Positions 34,240 through 46,044 of a stretch of DNA of 64,000 bases are shown piece after piece (position 1 is the first letter of the stretch; each line of letters begins with the position of its first letter). The notes under the pieces are model-generated. The model ran no database searches. It saw only the letters and a list, made by a program, of their open reading frames with translations, and was not told where the DNA came from. The stretch spans positions 26,532,841 to 26,596,840 of the forward strand of contig CM068583.1 of the NCBI GenBank assembly GCA_035048485.1. The letters run 5' to 3'. This DNA is from Pteria penguin (Eukaryota > Mollusca > Bivalvia > Pterioida > Pteriidae). The translations under genes and the position numbers were made by a program.

Positions 34240-34380
34240 GAAATGTTACTTAATATGAGACGTTTACTTCTCCCAGACACCCGATCTCACCTCTGATTTT
34301 CAAGAATGTATTAGCGATCTCCGTAGTACATTGTTGGTTTGTGCCTAAGTCACATTACAGTAGTTACTTCCGCATTTTAC
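34240..34380 (+). mobile_element. Retroelement 3'-tail copy (family B)
   Basis: gagacgtttacttctcccag, acacccgatctcacctctga, ttttcaagaatgta and tagtacattgttgg match, with divergence, the block at 54140-54230. No RT sequence is attached, so this is a solo, 5'-truncated tail. Confidence 0.7.
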
Positions 34381-34879
34381 ATTAATTTATGAACACGACA
34401 TTATTAAAGTAAATAGTGTAAAATGTACGGTTGAAATATCCATTTACGTAACTCAATGTGGAGTCGGCATAAAATCTGAATGATGTTCGACTCAGGATAA
34501 GAAGGCTCTGACTTTTTGTCCTTTGGAAGGGACAGTAATTTTAACCGGTCCTATATCACGGTAAGCATTGACATATTGAAAAAAAAAAACCACCTGACAC
34601 TGTCTCGGATAATTCTGATAATACGGAATGCAACAGACAGGTTTCGGCACAATATGGATGAAATAATCATTGTCTGCTTCTCACATTATCTTCCCCAAAA
34701 TCCCAGAAGAAGCATGGAAATGTGACATATTTTGCCCCATATATAGCGTGTACACTTGTAATTTTAAAGAAAATCTGAGTTCCGGAAATCCAGTTCGACG
34801 CATTTCAATTTTACTGACCGCTTCCTACTTTATTTCCGAAGTGGACATTCATAAACCATCGGACATCTAAGGTCAGACA

Positions 34880-34935
34880 GAGGCTTTAGAGGAATAAGAA
34901 TCTCCTGTTTGACTAGCCACACCAGAGTATGTCAT
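34880..34935 (-). mobile_element. Small fragment of family B tail
   Basis: gaatctcctgtttgactagc cacacc resembles 43360-43395 and 55705-55735. Only about 50 bp are recognisable. Confidence 0.5.
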
Positions 34936-34939
34936 CACT

Positions 34940-37842
34940 TTTACGTATTTTATACACTATATTATTGATGTTTATCGTGTTGATATGACGTGTGATTAAA
35001 CACACTTATCACCCCATTCACAGCTGCATTTGCGGTTTATACAAACAGAAAGCTATTTATGATTGGCCAAATTGAATAATATATGAGAGCGATATCTATT
35101 GACAGCGATAGCCTAATGATTAAGGATATGCTTTGGAGAAAACAGTAATATAATATATTTGTGAAATACATGTAGTAAAATGTGCTACATGACGAACATT
35201 CTTCGTGATCATTTAGGAATTAAATCATGTTCATCTGTCCGCTTAATAACGGAGTTTCGTTAGCGGACATTTCATATTTTTATATGAATGCAATTTGTAG
35301 GGTAGACCGAGCGTTAAATAGGAAATACTCTTATTACTGCCGAAAAGACAAAAATGGGTTCAAATAAGAATCAATGATATATTTGTTCCCGAAATTTTCA
35401 CAAAGCAATATGTGACAGTGATGATCATGAAGGTTGCAATTTGATATTTGCACTGCCATTTTGTAAGGTTTGGTTAGCAAATAAAGAAAATAGACAAAAA
35501 TACATGTAAAGTCATTATCAAATATTCTGTTCATTTCTTATATTGATTATATTATATTTTTAAAGAGTAACTTGTTGAATAGTGAGTTATCATTTAAGTT
35601 GCAAAATTTACACAACAGTAACGAGCATTTTCAAACTCACCTGGATGTGTCTTACGATCATGTGCGATAAATCAAAATATTTCAATGGTGATGACACAGT
35701 GATGACATATAAGGACAAAATAGGAGTTAATAGACACCTTCATACACCTACATAAAATACAGACAGCGCGGGATTGAGCACATTAACTCGATATTATGAT
35801 TTTGTTGAACCTGAGCGAGCTAGAGAACGAAAGATATCTTTCCATTGGTGAATGCATCTTCTCGAGACAAGCGTACGTAATTTAGATATCACGTACGCTT
35901 GTCTCGAGAAGATGAGGTGAATGACACTGTTGGCCTCCACGAAGTTTAAAACAACCAGTAACGTTTCAAAAACTTTTAATTGTTTGGATTTTTTTTAAAT
36001 TCAGAAAACTTTGCATTAATACATTTACTACCCGTTATTTGAGTCGTCAGAAAACATGGCTTGCGACTAATGAAGCGAATTTTGACGACCTCTGAACATC
36101 ACTCGAATTATTTCGCCAGTTCCGTCGTACACTTGAAAATATTTTTAAGTATGAGACGAAAATGAGTGAGGAGATGTGATTGCTCCGAATATATATGAGA
36201 CAGTAACGATCTGCGTTATGTCATGTTCGAAAAAGTCTTGAATAGTAAAACATGCATTATTCAAAATCCATATCTAAATATCATGCATTACTCAAACTCC
36301 CTAAATTTCGGATTCACAGAAAGATAAATAACAATGTATACAGTCTTATTCCACCTCGAAATTGCATCTCGTAAACCATGTAAAAGTAATAGCAGCCGAG
36401 GACACATTGCAATTTTGCATACAAACACAAACGAGGAACGGGGTGTATTAAAGTCATTTGTGAAGAAATGTGATGGGTTTCCATTGCCGGTATACTTTTT
36501 CCATTAGATTAATATGTAGGAGTAAATATTAGGTGTGCGATTACGTCTAGACTATAATAAATGATTAAAAAACTTGTAACATTAGTGAGAGGAACTATAA
36601 CCTTTATAAAAATGATATTTCTAAAACGACGAATTTGATCGGACAGTTACGAGATCTGACATATGAATATTTCATATCATCCTTGGAATAAATATGTTTT
36701 AATGTTTTGTTAATAATCAATAAAAACTGAAATCTTTGTGGTGTAAGTCTTGGGCGAAAAGCTTATAAAGTTTTATCTCTTTATAATGAATAGAATAAAT
36801 TCCACGAAGTGTTTGTTTATAAATGGAAAATTATTTCAATACAGATATCTAACATGAAACGAGAATCTACTGGATCTCTTGAAATTTGAACACAAGACTC
36901 GTTTTTACTGAACATTTTGACTGTTATACAGTTTTTTTTTCGTTTTACAATTCACGCTTTTTGCATAAATGGACTTCAAAACAAAACAAAACAAAACAAG
37001 CAAACAAACATTCCCTCCCTTTAACCCCCCCCCCAAACCCCCCAAAAACAAACAACCGTGTTATTTTATCTGTTATAAATTTTAAGCAAAGCAGCATGTA
37101 CATCATTGGACAGAAGTAATTTTTCTTAACTTTCATTTGACTGAAATTCAAACCATTACAAATGATAAACATCTTCCAAAAAACAACACACTACCCGAAT
37201 TAAAATCTATGAAAGCGAATTCAAATTATACAAAATGAAATAAAAATTTTACTAATTTCAGTATGCATTTTAAAATTCATGACAGTCTAAATCTGAATTT
37301 ACATCTTTGTTTACTATGCAGTTGTTACCAACCAGTTCTCTTTTCCATTCCTGTGACATTTAAGGTAATACTGCTAGTATCGCCATTACATTTGTCTTAA
37401 ATATCTTTGCCTTAATGTATATAGTACTCAAGTTCGCATAAGTCAATTAAAACATAAATTGAAGGATAGCTGTCCATTACTTCAATCTTCAGCCTGAATG
37501 GGCACAACGACAAGTATCAAATCGACACAAAACGATGGATCCCTTCCACCACCGCATCAATATGCAAATGACGTTTTTGTCTTTAATTATAATGTAAAGG
37601 ACGCGGCCAGTGTTAATTATTGAATCAGTCTCTGCCGCTTGTCTGATACCCACTCCCACGTCTAAAGCAGCCTGACGTATCTAATGTACGAACTGAAATA
37701 GTTGCCAACGTCTATTGACGAAGCAAATAAACCCTTGTCAAATGCTAGGCCGAAATTTAGACCAAGTCGTAAAACAAGTCCTATACATGGGAATGAAATT
37801 TGGACTAGTCATATGGTCAAATGTAGTAACTACTACTACTAG
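34940..37842. other. Intergenic, nothing coding recognised
   Basis: Long AT-rich stretch with a palindrome at 35855-35914, an A/C-rich run at 36979-37050 (aaaacaaaac repeats and c10/c6 runs) and no supported exon on either strand. Confidence 0.5.
35855..35914. repeat. Perfect 24-bp inverted repeat with 12-nt loop
   Basis: catcttctcgagacaagcgt acgt at 35855-35878 is exactly complementary to 35891-35914, with loop aatttagatatc. Each arm includes ctcgag and the palindrome cgtacg. It is not followed by a T run, so a terminator is unlikely. Confidence 0.9.
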
Positions 37843-37910
37843 TAATGATGGTGATAATGATGATGATGATGATGATAATAATAATAATAATGATGATGAT
37901 GATGATGATG

Positions 37911-37957
<47 letters not shown>

Positions 37958-38031
37958 CCCTCAAATGATTTACAGCAGTTGAAACCACGTCAGGTTTTTT
38001 TTTGGGGGGGGGGAAGGGGGGGGGAGGGGAG
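37843..38031. repeat. GAT/AAT trinucleotide tract and G-rich run
   Basis: Alternating (GAT)n and (AAT)n blocks fill 37843-37957. 38004-38031 holds G10, G10, G4 runs split by aa/a, a strong G-quadruplex candidate. The Asp/Asn- or Tyr/His-rich frames here are repeat translations. Confidence 0.95.
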
Positions 38032-38098
38032 GATGTCATTGAAACTTGAAGAAATCACATTTAACAACTGATTTAGTAACATCAAACAGTATATGAAT

Positions 38099-38395
38099 TA
38101 AATTCTGCAACAACCTCACTAGAATTCAGCAACAACCTCAGTAGAATTCAGCAACAAACTCACTAGAATTCAGCAACAAACTCACTAGAATTCAGCAACA
38201 ACCTCACTAGAATTCAGCAACAACCTCACTAGAACTCAGCAACAACCTCACTAGAATTCAGCAAGAACCTCGCTAGAATTCAGCAACAAACTCACTAGAA
38301 TTCAGCAACAACCTCACTAGAATTCAGCAACAAACTCACTAGAATTCAGCAACAACCTCACTAGAATTCAGCAACAACCTCACTAGAATTCTGAA
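38099..38395. repeat. 22-bp satellite, about 13 copies, EcoRI site in each unit
   Basis: Unit agaattcagcaacaacctca ct, with single-base variants (aactcact, cctcagt, aactcagc). Gaattc recurs every 22 bp. Units are nearly identical, so homogenisation is recent. There are no spacers, so this is a tandem satellite, not a CRISPR array. Confidence 0.96.
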
Positions 38396-39504
38396 TAATA
38401 TCATGAGGAAACTAATTGAACTTTTGGAAAATAGGAATACACAAAGAGCAGTCGCAGAATGGACAAAAGCGGTTGTCATATCAATTAGAAAAGGAATAAA
38501 GGCTTTTTGCCGAGTTAAATATGCACAGACCAGTTTGCTTCAAAGTTTTATTTTTACCTTCGAATGCTACCATACCACATTGTAAATGAAAATACGTCAG
38601 CTAATCTTGCTGTTCGCATTACAGATGCTTTTGACAGCAGCTGCCTACATTTGGCTTTGAATTTGCATTTCAAATTGGGGTTTGTAGTTCACATTTTCAA
38701 CACTGCTTGGTATTTCTAATTGACTGTTTGTTCTGTGTAGATATAGAAAGTCATCCTTTAAAGTGTATATAAATTCCATAATACATACACATTATAATTA
38801 TATGCTATGGTTTCAAGCATCAATGGAACCTACTTATTCAATATTTGGAGTGTTTTAATATTATGTACTATGTATCACTCGTTTTAAATTCAATTGAGTT
38901 TAAAAAGTACAACAAATCCAAAATGGAAACTGACGTCTAATGAACGGACGCAGTTGAATTTGAACATGATAAAGTTAGAATAATAATACTTATTAGGTTT
39001 TGTAGTAATCTTATCTGGCCATTCTGTTTAGTACCGTAATGTTTTGGTATAGTGCTATTCGGTATATTATTGGTAAAACTGAGAAGCATTTTGATTCTTT
39101 TACCACTAATGTATCAACAGTCTATGAACTGGATCCCTAAGGACAAATCGTTGAATAAAAATTGTGTATAGAGTTCTAAAATGAGCGAAACTGAAAATTG
39201 TAATGATCAAACAGGAATTCTTAATAATCCTAAACAAGTCAAAGGCTAATAATTTAACACTGAAGAGGAAAGTAATAATAAAATATGCAGCGGCATAATA
39301 TTTGCAGAGTGTATTAAAATCTGCATTTTGCATCTTTGTGTTTACAGACATGTCCGCAAACTCATCACTCACCTTCGGTGAAATCATATCTTCAATGCAT
39401 ACTCGCCAGTTTTACGGAAAGCAAATAACTTTATTTGGGATACAAAATAGTAAAATTTTTACTTTTGGCCATATGTGTATTGAAGGTCCCTGTTCCGGAT
39501 CTTT

Positions 39505-40520
39505 AACATATGTAAATATAATATACATTACAACTATTGTGATATGATATATTACAACCATTCTATATAACTCTATTTGGGTCCGAGATATAATATATTA
39601 CAACTGTCTTATATAGGTATACGTGGGTTCGAGGATATTATATGCCAGGGCATGCTCTAAATACAAATATTTCGTCCAGAGAGCGAGGCCTCTTGCCACG
39701 AAACTACTCTCACAGGGATATATTGACGAAGTTTGAAATTGTCACGAGGAAGTTCTGTAGTTGATATAGGGATTTGGTGCAATTTGAGATCACCCTTTCA
39801 AGAATGTTAACTGATATTTTGGGATCTGACTATACAAACTAACCACCTTAACCGTTTGACTACACTTGATTTGACATAATATGTATATATACAGGTATTT
39901 GTTCATGTGCAGTTCCGACGCTGGAATTTCAGTTAGCAGTATTCCATACCGTGAATGATATAATTTGATTTAGTGTTCTTGTCTACTTCATACATGCATA
40001 TTTATGTATATACCTCCTGGATTTTAACAATTGTTGCAGGACATTTGCGACGGGTATTGCGTGCATTCAGGGGACGCTTACTTCTCAACTGGTCTCGCCT
40101 CGATTTCATTGGGTTTGCATTTGCCTGAATATGACACTATACACGATATTGTCCTGTCCTGTTATTCCATGGACTACGAGATATGGTTAACCCTTTGGTA
40201 CTTTTTCGTTGCTTACTAATTACAACTATTATTTATAAATTCATGTTTGTCCCTGAATGTGTTACAACTATCATATATAGCTTCATGTGGGTCCTTTGAT
40301 TTATTATATTACAACTACAGGGGTATTCTATAAAGCTTCAAGTGTATATATTATAATGCAATTATCCTATATAGCTTCCGATAGGTATGTGAATATAATA
40401 TATTACAACTATCCTATATAGCCTCATGTTGTCAGTAGATATAAAATATAGATATTCTATGCATATTCGACTGGATCCATGTATATAATATATTATCGCT
40501 ATTCTGTATAGGGTCTGTTG
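39505..40520. repeat. Degenerate AT-rich satellite (~50-60-bp unit) in two blocks
   Basis: Blocks at about 39505-39650 and 40216-40520 repeat tatattacaactatcctata plus tagcttcatgtgggtcc. The 565 bp between them is unrelated and includes a retroelement tail fragment at 40050-40130, as if the array had been split by insertion. Confidence 0.75.
40050..40130 (+). mobile_element. Decayed family B tail fragment inside the satellite
   Basis: cattcaggggacgcttactt ctcaactggtctcgcctcga tttcattggg parallels cattcaggagacgcttactc ... ggtctcacctctgaatttcagg at 54138-54195. The open frame across it is incidental. Confidence 0.6.
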
Positions 40521-40529
40521 TAAAGGTCT

Positions 40530-41183
40530 TAATTTGTTGACGATAAAGGAGATATACTTACAAATTAGGGGGGAAAATCTTGAAGTGGTGTAAAATAGAA
40601 ATAAAAAGAAGTGATGGGTATGAGCTGAAGGAATGTTTCTCCTTATGTAGTTCCGGTGCTATGTTATAGAGTAACTCACAACATCATAATTCATTGAAGA
40701 ATATAAATGCTGTTAATTCTCCCAAGATATACACATGACATGCTATACTTCAAACCTGCTTACATTAGTTATATACGACGTATAACGTAGAACAAAACAA
40801 GTAGAACAAAACAAGTAGAAAATGCATTTCCAGATAAGAATCGTTTATTCTCTATGATACCTAATAGCGTATTTTTGGAGGATTTCGTCAGAATCGGAAA
40901 TCATGTTTTATCCAATATATAAATGCCATATATACATAAAATATGCATTACTTATGACGATCACAGCCAGAAGGTACCTACGCAGTTGTACTATGTAACA
41001 AATTGCTTGAATCATCGTCGTACCAATTGATATTCCTCTGGGACTAAAATTATTTACATCCAGTTGATATATGAAAGATTGAAATCATATTGAAAATCTT
41101 TGAAAATAGGTAAAGACAAGTTGCTGTACTCCAAATAATTAATGTGACGCAATACTATTCAGCTAGAACTCATACAACAACAA

Positions 41184-41216
<33 letters not shown>

Positions 41217-42900
41217 ATGTAAAAGAAACAACCTGTTTTTGTATTGATTTATTTTTACAGATCCAATGCTCAATCCATGTAATTAAAATATATCTTTGAA
41301 CAAATGTGCAATCTGGTGACATTTCCTTAAGATAACCAAAGATACTGAGAAAGTTTAATCATATGATTGCTACAACCTACATGGGATGAAAGAATCCGAT
41401 AAATAAATCTCTACCATTAAGTAATCCAGCAATTTCAGACTGTCACAACAAAGAGAAATGCCTGGATTACCGGTTAGTCCATAATGATGGTGGAACGATC
41501 TCAGACTGTCACTCTCCTCCATCAATCCAATATTCAGATGACAAGATATACGCTTGCTTCAGCAAATAATGTCCAGGATAGCGTACCAGTATTCACAGAA
41601 CACATATATCTACAGCAATGACAATATTTTAAATATTCTGATATATTTTGATTTAAATTGAAATTATGATAAATGAATATAACAGACTCATTTAAGCATC
41701 ACAATTCTTTACAGGGTATGAAAGGATTTGCAATGACAAAGTGATGTCTCCTGTGATGTCCAAGAGTCATGATGCAAATAAAATGTTGAAACATTAGTCT
41801 CCATATTTTATGCAGATATGTTGGTCTTCACATATGAATATATATATTAATAAAGTCCACCCTATGGGCATTTCAACAATATGCTTCTTCGATGATCAAG
41901 AACGAAACTGAGGTGGGGATTTAAAAAAAATTTATAGATCAATCCAAACTGACTTAAACGTAAGAGCTAAAGAAGCCAAGTATGGACAGAACAATGTAGA
42001 TTTATAATGGAGATACTCCGTGTTAAATATAATCTATATCAAATTTATTCAGGTATTTCATATCAGCTGTGACGGCAAGATGATATTATCAGAGCTGCAA
42101 ACAATTTCATGACCAAAGGTCATAACATTTGAAAGTAATGACGAACAAAATCCCTTTCTCCCTGCATATCACGTATCGGGTCTCCCATTGTGAATACTGT
42201 CAGACCAAATATACACAAACAAATTATACACATATCTAGTTAAAAAGAGGAATGCCTAAGTCTTAATTTGTGAGACTAATTATGAAACACTTTTTTACAT
42301 TACTAAATACGCAATCTATTTTATAAATATAGGCCATTTTAGTTGGGTGATTTGTTTGCCCTTGATAGAAACTCTCTCACCTTTGCATATTACTGTGAAA
42401 AATATAAAAGTGACTGTGACTAACTATATCTCACTATGGTAAACTGACTATGCAGTTAAGAACACTGAATTGAATTGCACAAGTTTCATACCACTCCTTA
42501 TCCTCTTCTACGGACTGCCTAAAAGAACAAGAATAGATAATTCGCCTAATTCGAATGGCCTATCCACTACACATATCTTTGTTTTATCTATGCTTTTATT
42601 ACAAACCACATATAATGTCAAAAATTCGGATTGATTCTGATAATAGAATACTTCAAATATTTATTGACTTATACAAATTAGCAATGATTCAAACCGATAA
42701 AGAAGGACTCTTCATGGATAACAGATATTGACCAATACATATTCACCTGCTCCTCGGTGACAATGTTCTCATTTATGTATCATTATTTTCTCAATGGTGT
42801 ACATGAATGATGTTGTTATGGGTTTGTTTGGAAATGTAAAGTTGGTAACCTGAGATTGAACTGTGATGAGTTTTTAAATTGGTCTAAGACCCTCTAATTT
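40530..42900. other. Intergenic, nothing coding recognised
   Basis: A (CAA/CAG)n tract lies at 41176-41212. Near 41855-42080, ccaccctatgggcatttcaa and ataatggagatactccgtg loosely resemble family C repeats. No supported exon. Confidence 0.45.
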
Positions 42901-42907
42901 AGAATTT

Positions 42908-43061
42908 AAGGAATTGATATACTTTTTGTCGTTGGATGGGGGTATACCACAAAAAAGGAAGGAAAACTGCATCATTGCGCGTAGCGCATGATGCCTAAGT
43001 TTTCTGTCCTTTTTTTGTGGTATACCTCCATTCAACGAAAAACAAATTAGATTCATTCCTT
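42908..43061. repeat. Long hairpin (arms ~60-70 bp)
   Basis: cgttggatgggggtatacca caaaaaaggaaggaaaactg pairs with ctgtcctttttttgtggtat acctccattcaacg. The centre is gcatcattgcgcgtagcgcatgatgc. The ends aaggaatt / attcattcctt extend the pairing. Foldback element; no target duplication resolved. Confidence 0.82.
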
Positions 43062-43317
43062 ATCATTTAATTTCTTTCAAACATGTTTTATATTCTCAGA
43101 AATAATGTCTGCACTATTTCTCAACATCTGTAAATTTCTGTGGGTTGAATATTGACGTCACATTTAAGAAAAGGCGGGAAATTACATCGTCAGAGAAAAA
43201 ATTCGTGAGATATACCTCTAATTTTTAAATACATCAAAATGAGTGTTACATACAGAATTAAATGATATCAAAATACTGGTATTTTGTGACAGTAATATTC
43301 AGATCTACGTGTACATT

Positions 43318-43400
43318 TATAGACTTCTGAAAATCAGAAGTGAGACTATGAGGAGGGGAGGACAAGGATCTCCTATTTGACTAGCCACGCCCGCCATGAA
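43318..43400 (-). mobile_element. Family B retroelement tail fragment next to the RT remnant
   Basis: tctgaaaatcagaagtgaga, ggatctcctatttgactagc and cacgcccgccatga match the complement of the 54.1-kb tail. It abuts the plus-strand RT in opposite orientation, marking the 5' truncation junction of that RT copy. Confidence 0.65.
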
Positions 43401-44495
43401 TGTCAAAAACGTACAGACCATTCGAAACATTTTACATTGTACTCTCTGCCTCATGATTTGATGAAAAGCAAGTTGCTGTCTCTTATACAATGGTGTTTTC
43501 ACAGAGAATCTAAAACGTACATATGTACTTCCAATAACTCCGGATTCTTTTCCAACAAACAATATACTTCATATAAATACTGGACTTGCAAGGAATTATG
43601 TAAAGCACTAGATTTTCTCATGAATAATATTTTTGTGCAATTTGATGGCAAGATATATCAACAAATAGTTGGGATTCCTATGGGTACTAACTGTGCGCCT
43701 CTGATAGCAGATTTATTTCTTTATTGTTATGAGAGGGATTTTATGGTTTCCCTTCAAAAATCAAAACGTTTTGACCTTATTGACAAATTCAATAATACTT
43801 GTAGATATCTGGATGATATTTTGGTTATCGACAACCCTGAATTCGAACAATTTATATCAGAAATTTATCCACCAGAGTTCACATTGAATAAAGCTAATAC
43901 TTGAGATAAATCTACACCTTTCTTAGATTTAAACATCAAAATTATCAACCACCTAATATATACTAATATTTATGATAAACGTGAGGATTTTGGATTTCCT
44001 ATTGTAAATTTCCCTTACTTGGATGGCGATGTCCCTCGACTCCCATCATATGGTATCTATATATCTCAATTAGTTCGATTTGTCAGAGGCTGCACCGATG
44101 TTTTGGACTTTCATAAACGAAATTTACAAATTACTACTAAACTTTTAACTCAGGTTTACAGATATCACAAGCTAAGAAAAACATTCGGCAAATTCTTCAG
44201 ATCTTATTCAGAACTTCTATCGAAATTTGGAAATATTTTTTTTCAACAGTATGCATCCAATGGAATTTCCCATCCTTATTTTTACGGTGATCTCGTATAT
44301 AAACTAAGGAAAGTAAAAGGCTCCGATAACGTTATTTTATCATGTAATAAAATAATCAAACGTCTTATAAATAGACAATATGATATTGAGATCATCAAAA
44401 AGACTATAGGTCTTGTATTTGGCCCCTCTACAGCCTTATGCAGACTTTTACTTGAACGTTGCACGCTGACTAACAGGGCGGTGGGGACTATATGA
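43377..44495 (+). pseudogene. Penelope-like (Naiad-type) reverse transcriptase, 5'-truncated, one in-frame stop
   Basis: Reverse transcriptase core of a Penelope-like retroelement. From about 43425 the frame shows LYSLPHDLM, then the RT palm motif GIPMGTNCAPLIADLFLYCY, the catalytic RYLDDIL (D-D pair), and the downstream FLDLNIK, YDKREDFGFPIVNFP, SYGIYISQLVRFVRGC and FYGDLVYKL blocks. The frame is continuous to a TGA at 44493-44495 except for one TGA at 43902-43904. The N-terminal region (GIY-YIG-like part and the PADKASNN block) is missing. The first ~48 nt belong to another repeat, so the ATG at 43377-43379 is not native. Likely inactive and young; assignment to Naiad is by architecture of the related minus-strand copy. 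Confidence 0.85.
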
Positions 44496-44990
44496 CGGGT
44501 CTTGTCCAAACCTCTTTCAGAGGAGACATGGTCCTGAACCTCGTACCCTCTGACTGTTAGTCGGGACACCTACAGATCTAGGGTCTTAGCTCGCTTTCAG
44601 ACTGGCAGAGCACGGTTTATCATGTTGATGTCGCATATATTTTTATACCATTATGTATTTAACAATACCTTACGTGTTTATATTTTTATGACCTCTCAAT
44701 ATGCGATACCTGTTGACCCTTGTTCTTTACATGGAGGATTATTTATAAATTTTTAAATGTACGTCCTTTGATTGTTCTGCTGTTACGGTGAGTGGGAAGG
44801 TGGGCCCGTAAACCGGTTAACCACACCATTTGTTTGGCTTTTGTCAAATTAAATGACCGTCCTAAGTCGGTATCGTAATTGCACTACAATCAAATATTTT
44901 TGTAATGTGATATATGTTCTAGTATATTATTTATATTCATGTATTGTATAGCTCTATGGTGACTTCTGCCACATAACTGAGCCAGTAACT
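44496..44990 (+). mobile_element. 3' tail of the plus-strand retroelement (family A)
   Basis: Follows the RT stop directly. Matches 61795-62300 over about 500 bp: tttcagaggagacatggtcc tgaacctcg, cagagcacggttta, tttttatgacctctcaa, gtaaaccggt-aaccacacca, aaatgaccgtc. The last ~47 bases (44942-44988, ending tgagccagtaa) also occur inside the minus-strand copy at 57815-57861. Confidence 0.85.
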
Positions 44991-44999
44991 CCTCTTTTT

Positions 45000-45760
45000 T
45001 CTTTGAGACATGAATGTAGAGCATTTTGCTGAAAATATGACAGTCATACAATTTCAAAACAAGTACCACATTTCATATACATTGTACTATTTACGTAATG
45101 CTTCATGATCCATTGGAAAATAAAATATTCAAAGATCCGATACTGAAATGCAATCAAAGGTTTATGAAAAAAGTTCTGATCTTTTTTTTTACCAGTCAGT
45201 AGGGCATTCCTTGCAGACCGATCATATGCCATGAACATGTGTTCAAATATACATCACAGTTATATTCTTAGTTTTAACCAATAACAAATAATAAAGCATG
45301 GTAAATAAATGAAGTAATCTAAATATTTATGTTCTGTAGAGTTATCGCTATTAACTATCAGTCTTAAATATAGACCAATCTATCATCATATCTCATAACG
45401 TCACCATTGCACTGTTCGTCAGAGCGCAACTCTTAAGAGAATAAAGTCTGTGTAAAGCTGTAGACAGGTCCAATATATGACTTGAGATATTTCCAATGAT
45501 CTAAGGGTAATACTGCCTATGATGAACACGTTTAAGTATCTTTGAACCCAATCAGACAAAACTATCGGAACCAGTGATCCTCCAAAAATATACTAAGTTA
45601 CCTTAGTAATTGTAATGAAATATTTCACTAGACGCATATTTCTTAAGAGTCAGTCTATCGACTTTAGATAAAACCCCTAAGTAGGATATGTAAAATTTTC
45701 CGGATAATAGTATGTTAACATAAGTTTTACTTATCTTATAGCTTGCATAATTTTATGACA
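45000..45760. other. Intergenic, nothing recognised
   Basis: AT-rich sequence between retroelement pieces, without supported exons or clear repeats. Confidence 0.5.
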
Positions 45761-45764
45761 TCAT

Positions 45765-45830
45765 GGCAGGTGTAACTAGTCAGTAAGGGATGCTTTCCCT
45801 TCCATGTCACCTCTGATTCCTCCAGTGCTC
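45765..45830 (+). mobile_element. Decayed family B tail fragment
   Basis: catggcaggtgtaactagtc, then ccatgtcacctctgattcct, parallels catggcaggtgtggctagcc and ggtctcacctctgaatttc at 54120-54190. Confidence 0.5.
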
Positions 45831-45945
45831 AATGACAACCATTATCTCTACTTTGTCTTGTATATGTTCCTTAGTGACTGCTGCTCGATGTCTTAATAAA
45901 TATTTTACTTCAAATTCACCACACATCGTGGCAGATTATATCCGT

Positions 45946-46041
45946 ATAGGTCAAAATTTGTATGCCCCGCACCAGGCAGATGCCCTCACCATATTATGTG
46001 AAATATTCGAGGTGTGACGTTAAACAAAAATCAATCAATCA
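45946..46041 (+). mobile_element. 3' fragment of the tRNA SINE
   Basis: aggtcaaaatttgtatgccc ... gaggtgtgacgttaaacaaaaatcaatcaatc matches the last ~95 bp of 32428-32693. The tRNA head is absent, so it is 5'-truncated. Confidence 0.85.
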
Positions 46042-46044
46042 AAA

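Noticed and set aside
35855..35914. Rho-independent terminator
   Set aside because: Eukaryotic context and no T run after the stem.
36886..37172. Frames on both strands near 37 kb
   Set aside because: Caused by an aaaacaaaac repeat and C runs; no exon signals.
37715..38071. Asp/Asn-rich frame and its Tyr/His-rich complement
   Set aside because: Composed of GAT/AAT repeats and a G run.
38099..38395. CRISPR-like regular array
   Set aside because: Units are head-to-tail without spacers, and the genome is eukaryotic.
40031..40219. Plus-strand 62-codon frame after a good acceptor (gttgcag)
   Set aside because: The sequence is a decayed retroelement tail, and no donor or family match supports an exon.
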